Positions 35,073 through 43,543 of a stretch of DNA of 64,000 nt are shown here, one piece after another. The notes beneath the pieces are model-generated. The model saw nothing but the letters and a program-made list of their open reading frames with translations. It made no database searches and had not been told where the DNA came from. The stretch comes from an uncultured Gammaproteobacteria bacterium (GTDB lineage: Bacteria > Pseudomonadota > Gammaproteobacteria > Steroidobacterales > Woeseiaceae): positions 1-64,000 of the forward strand of contig CALBPI010000005.1 in the NCBI GenBank assembly GCA_937899415.1, read 5' to 3'. A program made the position numbers and the translations under genes. Numbering within the stretch: position 1 is the stretch's first letter; each line of letters begins with the position of its first letter.

Positions 35073-36272
35073 GTGAGTGACCCGAAACGCCAGGACTACG
35101 ACGTCATCGTCATCGGCGGTGGCGCCGCGGGCCTCATGTGCGCGATCACGGCGGGCCAGCGCGGCCGCCGCGTTGTCGTGCTCGAAGGCTCGAACAAGAT
35201 CGGCAAGAAGATCCTCATGTCGGGCGGCGGGCGCTGCAACTTCACCAACCTCTACTGCGAGCCCGAGAACTTCCTTTCTTCGAATCCGCCGTTCTGCATT
35301 TCGGCACTCCGGCGTTACACGCAGTGGGACTTCATCGCGCTCGTCGAAAAACACGAGATCCCCTACCACGAGAAAACGCTGGGGCAGCTCTTTTGCGACC
35401 GCTCGTCGAAGGACATTGTCGCCATGCTGCGGGCCCAGTGTGACGACGCCGGCGTCGATATCCTCGTCGACTGCGAGATTCAAAGTGTCGCCGCGGATGT
35501 CGGCTACACAGTGACCACGAGTCTTGGCACGTTCCAGGCGCCATCGCTCGTGATCGCAACGGGCGGATTGTCGATCCCGAAGATGGGTGCGAGCGGCCTC
35601 GGCTATGAGCTCGCGCGTCAGTTCGGTCTCGAGGTTCTCGAGACCCGGGCGGGACTCGTGCCCTTTACCTTCTCGGGCCCAGCCAAGGACCTGACGGCCA
35701 GTCTCGCCGGTGTGAGTCTGCCGGCCTCGGTATTCGCGGCCGACGCACAATTTAACGAAGGCCTGCTGTTTACACACCGCGGATTGAGCGGCCCTGCGGC
35801 ACTGCAAGTCTCAAGCTACTGGCATCTGGGCGAGCCCATCTTCATCGACCTGGCACCCGACACCGATCTCGCAGGCATGTTGCTCACGCACAAGTCGCAG
35901 CAACCCCGATCGCTGCTGCGCTCCGTGTTGTCGGATATCCTCCCGCGTGCCCTGGTCACGAACCTGCAACCCTTGCTCTGGGAAGAACTCGCCGAGCTAC
36001 CCCTGGCCGAGATCTCCGACGACGCACTACGGGAGCTCGCCGAGACCCTGAGCCATTGGGCGCTGAAGCCCTCGGGCACCGAAGGCTACCGCACGGCCGA
36101 AGTCACGCTGGGGGGCGTCGACACGCGTGCGCTTTCATCGCAAACGATGGAAGTCCGCAACCAGTCCGGCCTCTACTTCATCGGCGAGGTCGTCGATGTC
36201 ACGGGGCACCTGGGCGGCTTCAATTTTCAGTGGGCCTGGGCTTCGGGGCACGCGGCTGGCGAAGTTTGCTGA
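35073..36272 (+). CDS. FAD-dependent oxidoreductase, HI0933/YhiN family
   Basis: A 399-residue flavoprotein of the HI0933-like family. The N-terminal FAD-binding Rossmann motif is VIVIGGGAAGLMCAITAGQRG (shown here in part; about 11-30), followed by the family signature KIGKKILMSGGGRCNFTN near 42-59. The closing TGHLGGFNFQWAWASGHAAG is characteristic for the C-terminal FAD-contact region. The physiological substrate of this family is not settled. It starts with GTG about 40 bases after the SGNH gene and is followed 38 bases later by the nitroreductase-like gene, so these may be one transcript. Confidence 0.9.
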   Translation: MSDPKRQDYDVIVIGGGAAGLMCAITAGQRGRRVVVLEGSNKIGKKILMSGGGRCNFTNLYCEPENFLSSNPPFCISALRRYTQWDFIALVEKHEIPYHEKTLGQLFCDRSSKDIVAMLRAQCDDAGVDILVDCEIQSVAADVGYTVTTSLGTFQAPSLVIATGGLSIPKMGASGLGYELARQFGLEVLETRAGLVPFTFSGPAKDLTASLAGVSLPASVFAADAQFNEGLLFTHRGLSGPAALQVSSYWHLGEPIFIDLAPDTDLAGMLLTHKSQQPRSLLRSVLSDILPRALVTNLQPLLWEELAELPLAEISDDALRELAETLSHWALKPSGTEGYRTAEVTLGGVDTRALSSQTMEVRNQSGLYFIGEVVDVTGHLGGFNFQWAWASGHAAGEVC

Positions 36273-36310
36273 GTGATAGGCTCAGGGCCAGGCCACAGGG
36301 GACAACACAC

Positions 36311-37462
36311 ATGGTAAGTCGCAGAGCAGTGTTGAAGACGGGCGCGGCATCCGCGGTGTTGCTGGGGCTCGGCGGCGCCTGGTGGGTCGGCACTGGCCCT
36401 GCCCAACGCGCGCGCGAGCCCTGGCGCGCGGCGGCGGCCGGGTTTGGCGATCCGCGACTCGACATCCTGGCCTACGCCATTCTCGCGCCCAATGCGCACA
36501 ACATGCAGCCCTGGCAGATTGCGCTCGACGACGCGAATGGCTTCTCGTTGTTCTGCAATCCCGAGCGTCTGCTGCCCGAGACGGATCCACCGGGTCGGCA
36601 GATCACGATCAGTTTTGGCTGCTTCCTCGAGCTCTGCCGCATGGCCGCGGCCGAGTCCGGTCTGCGCGCCGATGTCGACCTGTTTCCCGAGGGCGAGCCG
36701 CAGCCGACGCTGGATAGGCGGCCCATCGCGCGCGTCTCGTTGGTACCGGACGCCAGCGTGACGCCGGACCCACTGTTCGACACGGTCCTTGCACGGCGCA
36801 CGAATCGCATGCCGTTCGACACCGAACGCAACGTCGCCGAAGCGGACCTCGCGGCTATCGCTGCCGTTGGCGTGCCCGGTGTCGACCTCGCGGGCACCAC
36901 CGAAACCTCGCGTGTTGAGTTGCTGCGCCAGCTTGCCGTCGACGCCTGGAGCGTCGAGTGGTCCACAGATGCCACGCGGCGCGAGAGCATCGAGGTCATG
37001 CACATCGGCAAGTCCGCAGTAGATGACGCGCCCTACGGACTCTCCGTCGACGACCGCTTTACGAGCACGATGGGCATGCTGGGTGTCGTCACGCCCGAGT
37101 CGCTCGACGACCCGGAAGCGATCGCGTTTCGCGAGTCCTACGCCTACTACGAAAAAGCCTGCGCCTCGGCGACGGCCTTCGTCTGGTCGACGACGTCGCG
37201 CAACACGCGTCACCACCAGATTGCGGCAGGCCGCGCCTGGGTGCGGGCGCAGCTCATCGCCAACGCGCGCGGCATCGCGTTTCATCCGTTGAGCCAGGCG
37301 CTGCAGGAGTTTCCCGAGATGGCGCAGAACTATCGGCGTGTGCACGACCTGCTCGCGCGCGAAGATGGTGACACGGTGCAGATGCTGGCACGCGTTGGCT
37401 ACGCGCCCGCGTTGGGGCCGTCGCCGCGTCACCCGCTCGAGTCCCGGATCATCCAGACATGA
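36311..37462 (+). CDS. Tat-exported Acg-type nitroreductase-like flavoprotein
   Basis: A 383-residue protein with a twin-arginine signal (SRRAVLKTGAASAVLLGLGG). The body resembles the Acg/nitroreductase-like FMN-binding proteins: LAPNAHNMQPWQIAL near 63-77 matches the family's opening motif, and RRTNRMPFDT near 165-174 a second conserved region. Acg-type proteins lack the standard nitroreductase activity in Mycobacterium and may bind or sequester flavin. The upstream open frame is a shadow of the previous gene's end. Its stop overlaps the B1 metallo-beta-lactamase start by four bases (ATGA), implying coupled translation. Confidence 0.82.
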   Translation: MVSRRAVLKTGAASAVLLGLGGAWWVGTGPAQRAREPWRAAAAGFGDPRLDILAYAILAPNAHNMQPWQIALDDANGFSLFCNPERLLPETDPPGRQITISFGCFLELCRMAAAESGLRADVDLFPEGEPQPTLDRRPIARVSLVPDASVTPDPLFDTVLARRTNRMPFDTERNVAEADLAAIAAVGVPGVDLAGTTETSRVELLRQLAVDAWSVEWSTDATRRESIEVMHIGKSAVDDAPYGLSVDDRFTSTMGMLGVVTPESLDDPEAIAFRESYAYYEKACASATAFVWSTTSRNTRHHQIAAGRAWVRAQLIANARGIAFHPLSQALQEFPEMAQNYRRVHDLLAREDGDTVQMLARVGYAPALGPSPRHPLESRIIQT

Positions 37463-38217
37463 GAAGACTGACGGCGCGCTGCGCGGTCCTCATCTCGCTG
37501 TTCCTCTGCGGCTGCGCTACGCGAAGTGCAGACGAGCCGCAAGTCACATTCGACGAAATCGCGCCGGGGGTGTGGACGCACACGGCGTATCTCGAGATCA
37601 AACCCTGGGGACCCGTCGCGAGCAGCGGTCTCGTGGTGGTCACCGACACGCACATCGTGCTTGTGGATACTGCCTGGACCGATGCACAAACGCGCGAGAT
37701 TCTGGATTGGGCAGACACGACCTTTGGGCGACCGGTGACGGGCGCGGTCTTCACCCACGGCCACAACGACAAGATGGGCGGCGTCGCCGCCGTGCGCGAG
37801 CGCGGGATCCCCAACTACGCGAACTACCTATCGAACCGGCTTGCCGAGCGTTGGGGCCTGACCCCCGCTGCACGCGTGGTTGAGTTTGATGGTGCCGGCG
37901 AAGCTGACGCCGTCGCCGAGCTGGCACCGCTGACCCTGTTTTATCCGGGGCCCGGGCACACGGACGACAACATCGTCGTGGGCGTCAACGGTACGGAGGT
38001 GTTGTTTGTCGGCTGCCTCGTGCGTCCGGGAAGCTCGCGGACCCTGGGCAACACAAACGACGCCGACGTCGGCCATTGGGCCGACGCCGTTGTCGCTGTC
38101 ACCAGGCGGTTTCCCGAAGCGTCGCTCGTGGTGCCGAGTCACGGCGCGCCGGGATCACGCGCCCTGCTCGATCACACCATCGAATTAGCTAGGCGCGGCG
38201 CCGACCCAGCGCAATGA
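37459..38217 (+). CDS. Subclass B1 metallo-beta-lactamase, NDM-like lipoprotein
   Basis: A 252-residue enzyme with every zinc ligand of a B1 lactamase: His100, His102 and His167 for Zn1 and Asp104, Cys186 and His228 for Zn2, in the motifs THGHNDKMGG, YPGPGHTDDN, GCLV and SHGAPGSR. From memory it shares several blocks with NDM-1: VDTAWTD, DKMGG, YPGPGHT and LGN before a DAD. It also has a lipobox (LCGC, Cys19), and NDM is likewise a lipoprotein. The residue equivalent to the substrate-binding Lys224 of many B1 enzymes is Arg189. No integron, transposon or insertion sequence flanks it; it is translationally coupled to the nitroreductase-like gene, so it looks like a resident chromosomal gene. 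Beta-lactam hydrolysis is likely but unproven. Confidence 0.88.
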   Translation: MRRLTARCAVLISLFLCGCATRSADEPQVTFDEIAPGVWTHTAYLEIKPWGPVASSGLVVVTDTHIVLVDTAWTDAQTREILDWADTTFGRPVTGAVFTHGHNDKMGGVAAVRERGIPNYANYLSNRLAERWGLTPAARVVEFDGAGEADAVAELAPLTLFYPGPGHTDDNIVVGVNGTEVLFVGCLVRPGSSRTLGNTNDADVGHWADAVVAVTRRFPEASLVVPSHGAPGSRALLDHTIELARRGADPAQ

Positions 38218-38791
38218 GGCCAAGCCCCATGAGCAGCAGGGAAGCGGGCGCGGGCACGGGCGTTGAGGTCGCGACACCTGCGGTGCCACCAAAGCCGTTG
38301 AATGCGGAGCGGAACGGTGTCTCGAACGTATCGCGCGAGCAAATCGCTACGCCCTGATCGCACTGCCACTGGAACGCGCCAATCATGTTGACGGAGCCAC
38401 CCGCGTCCGTCAGCGGCGTTTCAAACACCAGCGACAACACGTTGAAGAAGCCGTCATCGAATGCGAGCAAGCCAAAGTTGCCCTCGAAATTGCCGGGGCC
38501 AAAGACGACGCCGTTCAGTGTCGACGTGAAGGTGCCACCAGCGTAGTTCGTTGCAGGCGCGGGCGCGCAGGGCGCAGGCGGCGCCTGTGTGCACAGCAAG
38601 AGATCCCCAGCCGATGCCGTGATGCTCACATCACTCGTCATGTTGGTATCTGCGTCGTAGATGAAGGTCCCGTTAACGGTGCCGTTGCCACCGATGAAGG
38701 TTGTATCCGCCAGATTCCATTCCACGGGTACAGCGTGCGCTGACGCGGCCAGGCCGAGTGCCAGCAGTGCTGAAGTGAGTGAACGTTTCAT
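38189..38791 (-). CDS. PEP-CTERM sorting-signal protein
   Basis: A 200-residue exported protein with an N-terminal signal (MKRSLTSALLALGLAASAHA) and a C-terminal exosortase sorting signal: VPAPASLLLMGLGLIALGRRR, i.e. a V-P-A-P variant of the PEP motif, a hydrophobic helix and a basic end. The mature part is Gly/Thr/Asn-rich and beta-like with three Cys (LLCTQAPPAPC and QWQCDQGVAIC). Such proteins are cut by an exosortase and are often tied to extracellular polysaccharide. No exosortase gene is in this window. The 3' end overlaps the convergent lactamase gene by 29 bases. Confidence 0.82.
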   Translation of the reverse strand: MKRSLTSALLALGLAASAHAVPVEWNLADTTFIGGNGTVNGTFIYDADTNMTSDVSITASAGDLLLCTQAPPAPCAPAPATNYAGGTFTSTLNGVVFGPGNFEGNFGLLAFDDGFFNVLSLVFETPLTDAGGSVNMIGAFQWQCDQGVAICSRDTFETPFRSAFNGFGGTAGVATSTPVPAPASLLLMGLGLIALGRRRA

Positions 38792-39081
38792 TGTTGTTTT
38801 CCAGACTGTTGTTGTGGTTTTCGCTGTATTTAAAGGCAATTTGGATACCTTAGCGCCACAAGTTACTAATTTTTATAAATTTATTGGATTCTTTGACGAC
38901 CCCTCTGCGACTCACGGGCGCTCAACTGTAAAGCCTCCCGACACCCGTAATCCGGCCTGGGTGGACGATTCGACGCGTCGTAGCAGCACAGTCATTGCTG
39001 CGGCAGAACTTGTCGCGGCGCGGGATCGGGACTAGCGTGCTCCCGGGGACGACAACAACAACAAACCTGGGGGATCGGGCC

Positions 39082-39906
39082 ATGCCGTACAAACGCGCCT
39101 GGATCGGCGTCTTCATCATGCTGCTGCTCAGTGTTGCGGCGTTCTGGCGCTCGTATTGGAGCACCTTCACGACGGCGCCCTGGCAGTATCACGTGCACGG
39201 CCTGTCGGCGACGGTCTGGATGCTGCTGCTGATCGCGCAGAGCTGGTCAATCCACCACGGGCAGCGCAGCTTTCACAAAACCGCGGGGCTCGCGACGTTC
39301 GCGTTGATCCCGGTCTTTGCTGCGGGCGGCTTGCTGGTCATTGGCACCATGGCAGTGGGCCAGAGCCCGTTCTATGAGATCTACGGTGACCGACTGGCGG
39401 CGGTGGACGTCATCACCACCGCGGTGTTTCTCTGGTTCATCTACGAGGCACTGAGACATCGGCGCCGTGCAGGCCTGCACGGTGGCTACATGATTTCGAC
39501 CGTGTTTCTGCTCATGGCGCCGACGCTCGGCAGGATCATGCCCAACTTTGTGCCGGGCATGACCATTCGCTCCATGGACGAGATCCACCGCTTTGGGTAC
39601 GGGCTGCACATGAGCCACGCTATCGCTCTGATCATCCTGGCGTTCCTCATCACCCGCTACCGGCGCTTCAGCCGACCGTTCCTCATTGCGGCCAACACCG
39701 TCGTCTCGCAGTCCATTGTGTTCGAGACGCTTGCGAAGACCGACGCCTGGGACGCCACGATGCGTGCCTACGCCGGCATCCCGCCCATGGCCCAACTCGT
39801 CGCCGGGCTCGCCCTGGGGGCCGCGGTTGCACTGGCGGGCTGGAGCGCCGGCAAAGCCGAGGCTGGCCCCAGCGCACCGCCCGACATCGCCCAGACGGCC
39901 TCCTGA
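39082..39906 (+). CDS. Multi-pass membrane protein of unknown function
   Basis: A 274-residue protein with about seven to eight hydrophobic helices and no signal peptide beyond the first helix (WIGVFIMLLLSVAAFWRSYW). Conserved-looking polar residues inside or near helices include YHVHGLSATVWMLLL, HHGQRSFHKTAGL and EIHRFGYGLHMSHAIAL, whose histidines could bind haem or metal, as in b-type or DUF2306-like membrane proteins. I cannot assign a function. GGGGGA lies ten bases before the ATG. It is followed by the ECF-sigma operon on the same strand but separated by a promoter. Confidence 0.6.
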   Translation: MPYKRAWIGVFIMLLLSVAAFWRSYWSTFTTAPWQYHVHGLSATVWMLLLIAQSWSIHHGQRSFHKTAGLATFALIPVFAAGGLLVIGTMAVGQSPFYEIYGDRLAAVDVITTAVFLWFIYEALRHRRRAGLHGGYMISTVFLLMAPTLGRIMPNFVPGMTIRSMDEIHRFGYGLHMSHAIALIILAFLITRYRRFSRPFLIAANTVVSQSIVFETLAKTDAWDATMRAYAGIPPMAQLVAGLALGAAVALAGWSAGKAEAGPSAPPDIAQTAS

Positions 39907-39923
39907 AATTATTTTGCGTCCCT

Positions 39924-39951
39924 GCATCCATACGCGCCTGCGCCCCGTCTA
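39924..39951 (+). promoter_or_regulatory. ECF-type promoter of the DUF6249/sigma operon
   Basis: GCATCC at 39924-39929 and CGTCTA at 39946-39951 are 16 bases apart. This matches the general form of ECF sigma promoters (a -35 ending in a CC-type element and a CGTC -10) and not sigma70. It lies 33 bases before the first gene of an operon that encodes an ECF sigma factor, so self-activation is likely. Confidence 0.6.
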
Positions 39952-39984
39952 GATAAATAACAGGGCAACACACGGGAGACCCTC

Positions 39985-40365
39985 ATGGGCAACTTGGCCG
40001 TCTTTGGATTCTGGATGTTTATCGCCGCCGTCTCGGTAGCGGGCATCTGGTACGACGCAAAGGAAAAAGAGACCAAGCAGGAGACGCTGCGCCGCGTCGT
40101 CGAAAGCGGTCGCGAAGTCGACCCGGAGACGATCCGCCAGATCATCGGCGAGAACTCCGGCGGCAATACCGCGAGGGACCTGCGCATTGGCGCCTACATC
40201 CTGTTTGGCGTGGCGCCCGGCATGTTCCTGTTCAGTCTCTTCCTGGGCATGGTCAATGACGATGCCCGCGTGGTGCTCATGGGCGTCTCAGCATTGATCG
40301 CCTGCATCGGCGGCGGCCTGCTTGGCGCGGCCAAGCTCGTCGAGCGCAACCAGGCCGAGGCCTGA
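39985..40365 (+). CDS. DUF6249 family membrane protein
   Basis: A 126-residue protein with one N-terminal helix (about 4-22), a charged cytoplasmic segment (KEKETKQETLRRVVESGREV) and two C-terminal helices (about 70-90 and 97-116). This architecture and the segment TRRVVESGREVDPETI-like region fit DUF6249, often found ahead of ECF sigma genes. It may act as membrane sensor or sigma-associated factor. GGGAGACCCTC gives a good ribosome-binding site, and the sigma gene begins nine bases after its stop. Confidence 0.7.
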   Translation: MGNLAVFGFWMFIAAVSVAGIWYDAKEKETKQETLRRVVESGREVDPETIRQIIGENSGGNTARDLRIGAYILFGVAPGMFLFSLFLGMVNDDARVVLMGVSALIACIGGGLLGAAKLVERNQAEA

Positions 40366-40374
40366 CACGCCTGC

Positions 40375-40926
40375 ATGCCGGATGCACCCGGCTATTACGC
40401 GCAAGGTCCGGAGGCACTGATCGTGAACCTGGCCGCACGCGGCGACCGTGACGCCTTCGCAGAGCTCGTGCGTCGCCGCCAGCCGTGGCTGCGCAATCTC
40501 ATGCGCCGCCTGTCGGGCGATGCAACGCTCGCCGACGACCTCGCCCAACGCGTGTTCCTCAAGGTCTGGCAAAAGATCCGCAAGCTGCGCCAGGCAGATC
40601 GGTTCGCGGGCTGGATCAAGCAGATCGCCGTGAATGAGTGGATCGATCACCGCCGCAAGCAAGGCACGGCGTGGCACGAAGCTTATGAGGACGAGGCGCA
40701 GGCCGCGCCTGCACAAACACCAGCCGCCGCCATCGATCTCGATGCGGCGCTTGCGACGCTGTCCGATCCGGTGCGCACCTGCATCGTACTCGCCTACCAC
40801 GAGCGGCTGTCGCACCCCGAAATCACTGAGCTCACGGGACTGCCTGCAGGCACCGTGAAGTCACACATTCGTCGCGGCAGCCAGAAGCTGCGCGACGCGC
40901 TGGAAGCTTACGGAGGCGCGTCATGA
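40375..40926 (+). CDS. ECF-subfamily RNA polymerase sigma factor
   Basis: A 183-residue group-4 sigma factor. Region 2 spans about 18-85 with ADDLAQRVFLKVWQKI (core binding and -10 recognition) and RFAGWIKQIAVNEWIDHRRK. Region 4 spans about 120-175 with LSHPEITELTGLPAGTVKSH, a helix-turn-helix for the -35 element, then RRGSQKLRDAL. It should drive its own operon through the ECF-like promoter ahead of the DUF6249 gene. The next gene, a membrane protein, overlaps by four bases (ATGA). Confidence 0.92.
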   Translation: MPDAPGYYAQGPEALIVNLAARGDRDAFAELVRRRQPWLRNLMRRLSGDATLADDLAQRVFLKVWQKIRKLRQADRFAGWIKQIAVNEWIDHRRKQGTAWHEAYEDEAQAAPAQTPAAAIDLDAALATLSDPVRTCIVLAYHERLSHPEITELTGLPAGTVKSHIRRGSQKLRDALEAYGGAS

Positions 40927-41270
40927 GCGAAGAGCGCGACCCGACACTCGAGTCTCTGTTTGCCGCAGCCGAAGAGCCGCTGCAGGACGCGGCGTTTACG
41001 GAATCGGTCACCGACGAGATCACCGGGCGCCGGCGTCGACTCATCTTCAGCCGCTTCGGCGTGCTCGGCATGATCCTCGTGCTCGAGGTTCTGCTGCAGT
41101 CACCATTGCAACAGTCGCTGGGCGTCGCGGCCGACTGGCTCGGCCGCCCGCTGATCCCGCTTGAAGGCGAGTGGCTGTCGTTCGCGCTCTCGCCCGTGAA
41201 CACGGCCGCCGGAATTCTCGGCGCCGTGCTGCTAGGCGTTCACCTGTTCCTGCGCAGCGTCCTCAAGTAG
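40923..41270 (+). CDS. Small membrane protein coupled to the ECF sigma gene, possible anti-sigma factor
   Basis: A 115-residue protein with an acidic cytoplasmic N-terminus (MSEERDPTLESLFAAAEEPL), a basic stretch (GRRRRLIFSRF) and two hydrophobic segments (about 43-58 and 88-110). Overlap with the sigma gene, small size and membrane location are those of simple anti-sigma or co-regulatory proteins, but no zinc-binding HxxxCxxC motif is present, so the role is inference. It ends a few bases from the convergent molybdoenzyme gene. Confidence 0.6.
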   Translation: MSEERDPTLESLFAAAEEPLQDAAFTESVTDEITGRRRRLIFSRFGVLGMILVLEVLLQSPLQQSLGVAADWLGRPLIPLEGEWLSFALSPVNTAAGILGAVLLGVHLFLRSVLK

Positions 41271-41276
41271 CGCCAA

Positions 41277-43541
41277 TCAGATTCGGATCGGCAGGTCTCT
41301 GGCTCGTACCCCCGCCGCCGCATAGATCGCGTTACCAATCGCGGGCGGCACCGGAATCAGCGGCGGCTCACCAAGACCGGTCGGCGTCTCCGTACTCTCC
41401 ATGAAGCGGATGTCGAGCTCGGGCGCATCGGCCATGCGCAGCGGCGTGTAGCTGTCGAGATTGCGATCGCGCACCTGCCCGTCGACGAACGCAGTGCCTT
41501 CGTGCAGCGCGAGGCTTACGCCCCAGAGTGCCGCGCCCTCGGCCTGCGCCAACGCACCGTCGGGGTGGACGACCGTGCCGCAGTCGATGCTCTGCCAGAG
41601 CTTCTTGACCGTGACCTCTTTCGAGTCCGGGTCCACCGCGACATGCGCCACACACGCAACCCAGGTCGGCATGTTGCGCTCCTGGCCGTGGCACACGGCG
41701 ACACCCAGGCCCTCGTTATCGGGCAATTCGCGGCCCCAGCCGCTGCGCTCGCGTACATCTTCAAGCACCTTGGCCAACCGACTCGCACCACCCACGGAAT
41801 TGGGTGACGTGCCCGCGTTCTTCCCTGCCGCATCGAGACGGGCCAAACGGAACGCGATGGGGTCTTCGCCAGCACGTTCGGCCAACTCGTCCATGAAGCT
41901 CTCCACGCCCCAGCCGACCCAGCCCGGGCCCACAGCGCGCAGCCAGCCGGGCAGGAAGGTTTTCTGCGCCAGCGGATTGTTGATGGCGCGCACGCGATGC
42001 GCGCGCAGCGTGTACCAGTGGTCGCCGCCCGAGATCGAGAACGTATCAAACTTGCCGTTGCCGTCCACGCCGGGCGCCAGGAAGCCGGGCGCCATGGACA
42101 GCGTCGGCCAGCCGGCCGCTGCGGCGTGCTCGATACCCGTCAGCGCACCGTCGGCGTCGAAGGACGCGTCGAATTGCTGCACCGAGGCCGATCGCACGCA
42201 GTCGAAACGACTGTCGTCGGGACGCTGGAACACGAGCTTCACAGGCTGGCCCAGTTCACGCGCGGCGAGTGCTGCGGGAATCATCTGGTCGCCAAACAGG
42301 CGCCGACCGAAACCACCGCCCAGGTAGTACTGGTGCAGGATGACGTCGGTCTCGGGCATCTCGAGCGCTTTGGCCAGGTACGGCAAGATCAGCGACTGCC
42401 ACTGGTTGCCCGCATGGATGTGGCACTTGCCGTCTTTGAATTCGACGAGCGCGTTTTGAGGCTCCAGCGTGAAGTGCAGGGCCGTCGCCGTACGATAGGT
42501 GGCGTTGTGCGTGCTCGCGGCCTGAGCCCTCGCCCGGGCGACATCACCGTCGTCGACGACGAGCACACCCGTGCTGCCGTCGGCGGCGAGGCGCGCGCCT
42601 TCAGCCAGGATATCCGCCTCACTCACGCCCGCGGTCTCACCGGCCTCCCAGTCGACCTCGATGGCCGCCGCGGCATTCATCACCGCCGGAAAGCTCTCGC
42701 CGACGACGACCGCCCAGCCCTGGATGGTGTCGCTGGGATCGGTGATCACGACCGTCTTGAGGTAGCCGGGAATGTCTCGCGCCGCCGTATCGTCGATGTC
42801 GATGATACGGCTGCCGTAACGCGTCGGCGGGATCAGTGGCGTGGCGTACACCATGCCGGGCAATTCGACGTCGAGACCATAGACCGCCGCGCCGCGCGAC
42901 TTCTCGGGGATGTCGAGCGCTGCCGTGTCCTTGCCAATAAAGCGACGCTCCGAAGCCGGCTTGATGGGCAGCGCGGCAAGCTCTTCGTCGGTGAAGCTTC
43001 GGGACACATCGCCGTTGCGCACGATCTCGGCAAACGTGATCGACTGATCACCTGCGGACACGGTGCTGTCGGCGACGGTGCAGTCTTCAGGCGTTACGCC
43101 CAACAGGCTCGCACCCGCGTCGCGCAAGACGGTGCGTCCCGCAGCGCCGGCCTGACAGAGCTGCACCCAGGTAGTGTGAACAGACCAGGAACCGCCCGTG
43201 ACCATGTAGCCCCACTTCGGGTCGGTATCGACATGCTTGATGGAAATAGCGTCCCAGGCGGCGCCGAGCTCATCGGCGACCACACGCGCGAGTGCGGTGC
43301 CCACATGCTGGCCCATTTCGGCCTTGGCGATGTTGACGAGCACAGCGCCCGCGCCGTCGATCTCAAACCAGACGGCGGGTGAGAACGTGGCGCTCGCATC
43401 GCCGCCCGAGAACTCGAGCGCAGCCTGTTCCTGACTGCAACCGGGTAATACGGTGCCGAGGGTCATCACGAGGCCGGTATTCATAGTGCCGACGAGGAAG
43501 GTGCGGCGGCTGAGGTTTGGCAGGTTCTTTGCGACAGACAT
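41277..43541 (-). CDS. iorB: Isoquinoline 1-oxidoreductase-like molybdopterin subunit, Tat-exported
   Basis: A 754-residue large subunit of the xanthine-oxidase family, of the IorB/aldehyde-dehydrogenase type. An N-terminal twin-arginine signal (SRRTFLVGTM) implies export folded with cofactor. Cofactor-region motifs include GGFGRRLFGDQ near 385-395 and the C-terminal PTGLGEPPLIPVPPAIGNAI with the catalytic Glu in GLGEPP. It would hydroxylate an aldehyde or N-heterocycle using water, passing electrons to the iron-sulfur subunit encoded just upstream; no cytochrome subunit is present here. GAGGAG precedes the ATG. The iorB symbol reflects family similarity, not a known substrate. Confidence 0.88.
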   Translation of the reverse strand: MSVAKNLPNLSRRTFLVGTMNTGLVMTLGTVLPGCSQEQAALEFSGGDASATFSPAVWFEIDGAGAVLVNIAKAEMGQHVGTALARVVADELGAAWDAISIKHVDTDPKWGYMVTGGSWSVHTTWVQLCQAGAAGRTVLRDAGASLLGVTPEDCTVADSTVSAGDQSITFAEIVRNGDVSRSFTDEELAALPIKPASERRFIGKDTAALDIPEKSRGAAVYGLDVELPGMVYATPLIPPTRYGSRIIDIDDTAARDIPGYLKTVVITDPSDTIQGWAVVVGESFPAVMNAAAAIEVDWEAGETAGVSEADILAEGARLAADGSTGVLVVDDGDVARARAQAASTHNATYRTATALHFTLEPQNALVEFKDGKCHIHAGNQWQSLILPYLAKALEMPETDVILHQYYLGGGFGRRLFGDQMIPAALAARELGQPVKLVFQRPDDSRFDCVRSASVQQFDASFDADGALTGIEHAAAAGWPTLSMAPGFLAPGVDGNGKFDTFSISGGDHWYTLRAHRVRAINNPLAQKTFLPGWLRAVGPGWVGWGVESFMDELAERAGEDPIAFRLARLDAAGKNAGTSPNSVGGASRLAKVLEDVRERSGWGRELPDNEGLGVAVCHGQERNMPTWVACVAHVAVDPDSKEVTVKKLWQSIDCGTVVHPDGALAQAEGAALWGVSLALHEGTAFVDGQVRDRNLDSYTPLRMADAPELDIRFMESTETPTGLGEPPLIPVPPAIGNAIYAAAGVRARDLPIRI

Positions 43542-43543
43542 GG

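Noticed and set aside
36056-36310. Upstream extension of the nitroreductase-like gene
   Set aside because: It overlaps the end of the YhiN-type gene in another frame; the Tat signal begins at the ATG chosen.
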